Under the pieces are notes generated by a model, which saw nothing but the letters and a program-made list of their open reading frames with translations, was not told the DNA's origin and did no database searches. The translations under genes were made by a program, and so were the position numbers. DNA of 25,600 nt from a virus, in the IMG/VR virus record IMGVR_UViG_3300037071_002673, positions 1 through 25,600 of that record; one strand, 5' to 3'. Below are positions 22,786 through 25,600 of this stretch, one piece after another. How positions within the stretch are numbered: position 1 is the first letter of the stretch; each line of letters starts with the position of its first letter.

Positions 22786-23106
22786 ATGAAGATAAACTTC
22801 GGAGAGACCATTACCCAGTACGACGGCTCGCCTGTCATCGATCAGGACGGCAAGCCGGTGACACTCAGCACCATCACGGTCAACGCGATGTCGCAGGTCA
22901 AGGAGGGCATGAGCGCCAATGACAAACTCAGGAACGCGCGGCTCGCCGAAAAAGCTTACGATGCTGAAGAGTGTGAAATGACCCCGGAAGAGGTGACAAT
23001 CATCCGGGCTGCTATCGGCGAGATGTACCCGCCGCTGGTCGTGCTCAAATCTTTCCGGTTACTCGGCGGCGAACCTTCGCTGCCCAAGGCGGTGGCAAAT
23101 GGTTGA
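22786..23106 (+). CDS. Small hypothetical phage protein after the spike gene
   Basis: 106 residues behind a very strong ribosome site (TAGGAGGA at 22773-22780). The N-terminus is a beta-hairpin type (ITQYDGSPVIDQDGKPVTLS) and the rest is helical (KEGMSANDKLRNARLAEKAY, then MTPEEVTIIRAAIGEMYPPLVVLKSFRLL). The DGKPVTL plus IG..Y.PLVV pattern recurs in small proteins of phage late regions with no known function. It overlaps the next gene by 8 bases. The strength of its ribosome site suggests good expression. Confidence 0.75.
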   Translation: MKINFGETITQYDGSPVIDQDGKPVTLSTITVNAMSQVKEGMSANDKLRNARLAEKAYDAEECEMTPEEVTIIRAAIGEMYPPLVVLKSFRLLGGEPSLPKAVANG

Positions 23107-23377
23107 CTCTAATGACTATCCTGACATCCCTGAAATCGTGACGCAGTGGAACGTCGGCGATCGCGTCGAACTCGCCAACAATCCAACCGGATCGACTGGC
23201 GGGACGGTACTGGAAATTGCCAACATCATGCGCGGCGAGAACACATTCGAAATCAGCTACCGTATTCAATACGATGAAGGTGGCGAGGGCTGGCATCCCG
23301 AAGGCGCGCTAGTTGCCGATGACGACGACACTCCTCCGCCCCCGGAAGGCGGGGAGGACGAACCACCGCCTGAGTAA
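23099..23377 (+). CDS. SH3-like phage protein with acidic tail, paralogue of the 21183 gene
   Basis: 92 residues. The core (about 15-72) is the same SH3-like pattern as the gene at 21183, in order: VGDRVE, TGGTVLEI, ENTFEISYRIQYD, GEGWHPEG. A Pro/Glu/Asp-rich disordered tail follows, which the first copy lacks. The start overlaps the upstream gene by 8 bases. Function is unknown; a structural accessory or protein-binding role is possible. I find no catalytic motif. Confidence 0.75.
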   Translation: MVDSNDYPDIPEIVTQWNVGDRVELANNPTGSTGGTVLEIANIMRGENTFEISYRIQYDEGGEGWHPEGALVADDDDTPPPPEGGEDEPPPE

Positions 23378-23379
23378 CG

Positions 23380-23859
23380 ATGACCGAACAACCGCCCCAA
23401 CCTCCCGTGCCGCAACAGCCGCCGGAAGGTTGGGTCGCGACCGTCGCTCATTTTGTCACCCACATGTCTTTGACGCAGGTGCTGATTCTGGCCTTGCTCA
23501 TGGCCATCCTGATTCCGTCATATCTGGTTTGGAGAGCGCTGAACGATCCGGCCATGCTAGGGCGGTTTCTCTCGTCCTATGAGGAAATCACCAGCGATAA
23601 GATCCCATGCATCTTGAGGATTGCTAGCCTGCAAGGCGGCGGCGATCAGTTCGCAATCTCTTCCGGCTTCGCGGCGCAGGGATCGGATCAGTGGGTGGTG
23701 TCCGTGATTATGGATCGAAGGCCCAGTGAAACCGAGATCGCGTCGTACTGCGAAACTATTCAATTGCTGATCGATTACATGCGAAGACCAGACGCCCCGG
23801 CACCGACCTTCCCGGACAGTGAAGATCCGATGATATGGCGATATCCGCCACCGCCGTGA
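23380..23859 (+). CDS. Hypothetical single-pass membrane protein
   Basis: 159 residues. The first 20 residues are proline-rich, and one strong transmembrane segment (about 31-52, TQVLILALLMAILIPSYLVW) follows. The remaining 105 residues are soluble with two cysteines (IPCIL and SYCET) and a Pro-rich end. Orientation cannot be shown, but an N-in, C-out anchor is likely. It begins a run of small exported and membrane genes to 24985, so a lysis-related or envelope role is possible. It lacks the long coiled coil expected of a typical Rz inner spanin. The stop overlaps the next GTG start. Confidence 0.65.
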   Translation: MTEQPPQPPVPQQPPEGWVATVAHFVTHMSLTQVLILALLMAILIPSYLVWRALNDPAMLGRFLSSYEEITSDKIPCILRIASLQGGGDQFAISSGFAAQGSDQWVVSVIMDRRPSETEIASYCETIQLLIDYMRRPDAPAPTFPDSEDPMIWRYPPPP

Positions 23860-24047
23860 GGGTTGTGATCGTGACGCTGGCGATGATGATTCCAGGCAAT
23901 TCGGAAGAGCCGGTGACTTTCACTGCCAGCCAGTGCCGCTTCCTACGTCAGCACGGCGTGGATGTGACGGACATCTGTTCACCGACAGAACCAGTGTCAA
24001 AACAGGATCGGCCAAGACCGCCGCCTAAGAAACCACCGAAGCGATGA
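23856..24047 (+). CDS. Small exported protein with two-cysteine motif, paralogue of the next gene
   Basis: 63 residues if started at GTG 23856, which overlaps the upstream stop as GTGA; the ATG at 23835 is 7 codons earlier. The GTG start is preferred because MRVVIVTLAMMIPG then aligns with MRYLIVLALLAGC of the next gene. A probable signal peptide is followed by SQCRFLRQHGVDVTDIC and a Pro/Lys-rich tail. The motif QCRFLxxxGxxxxxIC is shared with the neighbour. The family is not recognised. The lack of a lipobox cysteine separates it from its neighbour. The start choice decides the length of the signal peptide. Confidence 0.62.
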   Translation: MRVVIVTLAMMIPGNSEEPVTFTASQCRFLRQHGVDVTDICSPTEPVSKQDRPRPPPKKPPKR

Positions 24048-24571
24048 GATACCTGATCGTGCTGGCGTTGCTCGCTGGCTGCACGACGCCCGGTGTCGAA
24101 CTGAGCGATGCGCAGTGCCGGTTCTTGCAGCGGCGCGGCATTAATACGAACATCATATGTCGGCGTCATCCCGGCGCCACGCGAACGAAAGAGGCGGCAG
24201 CGGCAGCGCCGGAAAGAGGTGGCGCGCCGGTCACGCCGACAGGAGGGTCAGGTGGACGGTCTGCCGACAGTGGTGGCGGTGGTTCTGGTAGCGGCGGTGG
24301 TTCTGCTGGCGGTGGTTCTTCTGGCGGGAGCGGGGGCGGCAATCCGGGAGGCGGTGGCGGCTCGGGTGGTGGTGGTAGCGGAGGCGGTGGCGGAGGCGGA
24401 GGCGGCGGGGGTGGCGGCACGCCTGGCGGCGGTGACGGCGGCAACAGCGGTCACAACCCAGACGGCTCCACGGGGAGACCGGGTAATCCGGGGCAAGGAA
24501 ACAAACCGGATGCCAATCCGGGTCATCCCTCTGACGGCGACAAACCCGGCAACGGCAAGGGGCGAAAGTAG
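24044..24571 (+). CDS. Predicted lipoprotein with two-cysteine motif and Gly-rich tail
   Basis: 175 residues. The start MRYLIVLALLAGC has a lipobox (LLAG-C, Cys13), so lipid attachment after cleavage is likely. The mature start (DAQCRFLQRRGINTNIIC) repeats the motif of the preceding gene. Residues about 65-175 are almost only Gly, Ser and Asn, including a run of 13 glycines, and end basic (GKGRK). Glycine codons dominate the DNA here (GGT/GGC/GGA), making slippage likely. The short signal sequence recalls outer-membrane spanins, but those are usually shorter and Pro-rich, so the role is open. It overlaps the preceding gene by ATGA. Confidence 0.68.
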   Translation: MRYLIVLALLAGCTTPGVELSDAQCRFLQRRGINTNIICRRHPGATRTKEAAAAAPERGGAPVTPTGGSGGRSADSGGGGSGSGGGSAGGGSSGGSGGGNPGGGGGSGGGGSGGGGGGGGGGGGGTPGGGDGGNSGHNPDGSTGRPGNPGQGNKPDANPGHPSDGDKPGNGKGRK

Positions 24572-24769
24572 GTGAGCGATGATCTTGCTCGAGGCCTCAT
24601 CGTGGTCCTGCTTATCGGCTCCTTCATCGCGCTCATGGCCACCGTTCTGATGGGCATGATCAAGATTGAAAATCCTGAGATCGCTAAACTTATCGGCGCA
24701 GTTTTCGGTTATGTTACCGGGATGTTGTCCGCCGTGTTCGCGCATTATTTCCGCAAGAACGGAGTTTGA
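24572..24769 (+). CDS. Small membrane protein with two helices, possible holin
   Basis: 65 residues from a GTG directly after the upstream TAG. Two transmembrane segments (GLIVVLLIGSFIALMATVLM and AVFGYVTGMLSAVFAHYF) are separated by a short polar loop, with a charged C-terminal RKNG. Size and topology suit a class II-type holin that permeabilises the inner membrane, but no family signature is certain. No endolysin gene lies next to it in this window. The neighbours are small exported and membrane proteins. Confidence 0.65.
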   Translation: MSDDLARGLIVVLLIGSFIALMATVLMGMIKIENPEIAKLIGAVFGYVTGMLSAVFAHYFRKNGV

Positions 24770-24772
24770 CAG

Positions 24773-24985
24773 ATGCTCTCCGCCATTATCACCCTGACCC
24801 TCTACATCGTCGTCCTCCTGATCCTGTGGTGGCTGATCGACTACCTGCTGAAGTCGATTCCAGTTGCAGATCCACCCGCTCGGTTTATCCGAATCGGGGC
24901 GACCGTCGTGTTCACGCTGATCGTCGTGCTGCTGATCCTGAGATTGCTGGGAGTCGGCGATATCCCCATGCCTCGCCTAGCCTGA
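24773..24985 (+). CDS. Small two-helix membrane protein (Thivi_2564-like family pattern)
   Basis: 70 residues. Two long hydrophobic segments lie at about residues 5-26 (LTLYIVVLLILWWLIDYL) and 39-60 (RIGATVVFTLIVVLLILRLL), separated by a PVADPPARF loop. The WWL..YL..S.P and loop layout recalls small phage membrane proteins annotated Thivi_2564-like, with no known activity. It could act with the preceding protein as a holin pair, by position only. The ATG follows three bases after the upstream stop. Confidence 0.65.
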   Translation: MLSAIITLTLYIVVLLILWWLIDYLLKSIPVADPPARFIRIGATVVFTLIVVLLILRLLGVGDIPMPRLA

Positions 24986-25000
24986 CGGAGGAACTCAGCC

Positions 25001-25354
25001 ATGATGCCCGGTAATTTCCCGCTGACAATCTACCGCAGCGACACGGCTCGCTGGTCATTCACCTTGTGGTCCGATGCCGCGAAAACCATCCCAACGGATC
25101 TGACCGGCGCTACAGCGGCGGCGCATATTCAGCAGGCCAACACTTCACTGAAACCGCCTGTCGTGCTGACCTGCACGATCGCACCGCCGAACACCATCAA
25201 TATGATTCTGGTGTCCGACGTGACAGTCGGCACGCCAGCGCGCGGCCATCAGGGCCGATGGGACATGCAGGTAACCTTCCCGAACGGTGAGGTGCAGACG
25301 GTGCTCGCGGGTACGGTCGACATCGTCGGTGACGTTACGAGGATCGCGTCATGA
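25001..25354 (+). CDS. BppU-like N-terminal domain phage baseplate or fibre protein
   Basis: 117 residues. The ATG (with a second ATG next to it) follows a CGGAGGA site. The pattern FPLTIYRSDTARWSFTLW, then TDLTGATAAAHIQQ, then VTFPNGEVQTVLAGTVDIVGD matches small beta-sandwich domains related to BppU N-termini that anchor fibres to baseplates. In many proteobacterial phages a short protein of this type precedes a tail fibre gene. The next gene begins by ATGA overlap and carries collagen triplets, which supports a fibre-attachment function. Confidence comes from pattern and context, not a search. Confidence 0.72.
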   Translation: MMPGNFPLTIYRSDTARWSFTLWSDAAKTIPTDLTGATAAAHIQQANTSLKPPVVLTCTIAPPNTINMILVSDVTVGTPARGHQGRWDMQVTFPNGEVQTVLAGTVDIVGDVTRIAS

Positions 25355-25600
25355 ACCAAATCACGGTCATCGAGACCAATGGCGCAGAGGCGATCTACGT
25401 CGAGGCTTTCGATATGGTGGACGGCGTCGTTCGCGTCGATGTCATCTACCCGCCGCCCGCGATCAGTTTCGTTGAAATTCAGGTTCCCGGCATTCAGGGA
25501 CCGCAGGGACCGCCCGGTGAAAGCGATCTGCACAACGCGAAGCTGACCGGAATATCGACGCTCTACAGTGATGATCCCGGTGCGCTAGGCGTACAGCTCT
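25351..25600 (+). CDS. Tail fibre-like protein with collagen triplets (3' truncated by window edge)
   Basis: At least 83 residues are visible from the ATG overlapping the BppU-like gene, and the frame is open to the end of the window. The N-terminus (NQITVIETNGAEAIYVEAFD) is beta-rich, and residues about 49-57 begin collagen triplets (GIQGPQGPPGE). It then continues HNAKLTGISTLYS. It is probably another fibre with a short collagen stalk. Length and receptor-binding part lie outside the window. Confidence 0.8.
   Translation, partial: MNQITVIETNGAEAIYVEAFDMVDGVVRVDVIYPPPAISFVEIQVPGIQGPQGPPGESDLHNAKLTGISTLYSDDPGALGVQL

Noticed and set aside
23835-23855. ATG at 23835 as the start of the first two-cysteine protein
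   Set aside because: The GTG at 23856 overlaps the upstream stop as GTGA and aligns the N-terminus with the paralogue, while the ATG adds seven residues without a ribosome site. It remains possible.
24248-24745. Minus-strand open frame over the Gly-rich lipoprotein and following gene
   Set aside because: It is the complement of the glycine-rich stretch and yields only Ala/Thr/Pro low-complexity sequence.
1-25600. tRNA genes, attachment sites, insertion sequences, origin or promoter elements
   Set aside because: I looked for cloverleaf-like segments, terminal inverted repeats, transposase motifs and obvious promoter boxes and saw none that I could defend by eye.

Overview
The window is the late structural region of a tailed, non-contractile-tail (siphovirus-type) phage or prophage. 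All genes lie on the + strand, are packed almost end to end and are often coupled through 4-base ATGA or GTGA overlaps. The DNA is GC-rich (about 60% by eye). Several families are typical of alphaproteobacterial phages and gene transfer agents: a GTA-type tail chaperone, a DUF6456-like protein, and DUF3168 and HK97 gp10 neighbours. A Rhizobiales-type host fits best, but this is inference. I see no integrase, repressor, attachment site, tRNA or bacterial housekeeping gene, so free phage and prophage cannot be told apart.

Layout. (1) 1-2630: the end of an unrecognised gene, a TIG/IPT-like protein, a small low-complexity protein and an HK97-type portal. (2) 2609-4258: a long collagen-like protein with carbohydrate-binding-like modules, sitting where protease and major capsid genes are usually found. 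No terminase, protease or major capsid gene is recognisable in the window; they may lie upstream. (3) 4255-6761: head-tail connector, DUF6456-like protein, 23-codon mini-ORF, head closure protein, small conserved ORF, HK97 gp10-like protein and tail completion protein. (4) 6780-8942: three tandem paralogous major tail proteins. (5) 8939-9552: GTA-type tail chaperone and an out-of-frame second chaperone domain, probably joined by a -1 frameshift. (6) 9626-12898: tape measure protein with an embedded lytic transglycosylase-like domain. (7) 12895-19208: a lambda-like tail tip cassette in the order M, L, K, I, J. (8) 19218-22775: two fibres sharing one N-terminal anchor, small accessory proteins and a beta-helix-like spike. 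(9) 22786-24985: small unknown proteins, an SH3-like paralogue, a tandem pair of exported proteins sharing a two-cysteine motif, and two small two-helix membrane proteins that may form part of a lysis cassette. (10) 25001-25600: a BppU-like baseplate or fibre protein and the start of another collagen-containing fibre gene.

Together the genes build the neck, tail tube, tail tip and receptor-binding apparatus. The portal connects to the connector and closure proteins. Tube subunits polymerise around the tape measure with the chaperones' help. M, L, K, I and J form the tip. The fibres, spike and collagen-like proteins give surface binding.

The least ordinary points are the triplicated tube gene with unequal ribosome binding sites, the interrupted-collagen gene next to the portal, the chaperone domain with no start codon, and the tandem exported two-cysteine pair. 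No intergenic gap exceeds about 75 bases, so there is no long unexplained non-coding stretch.
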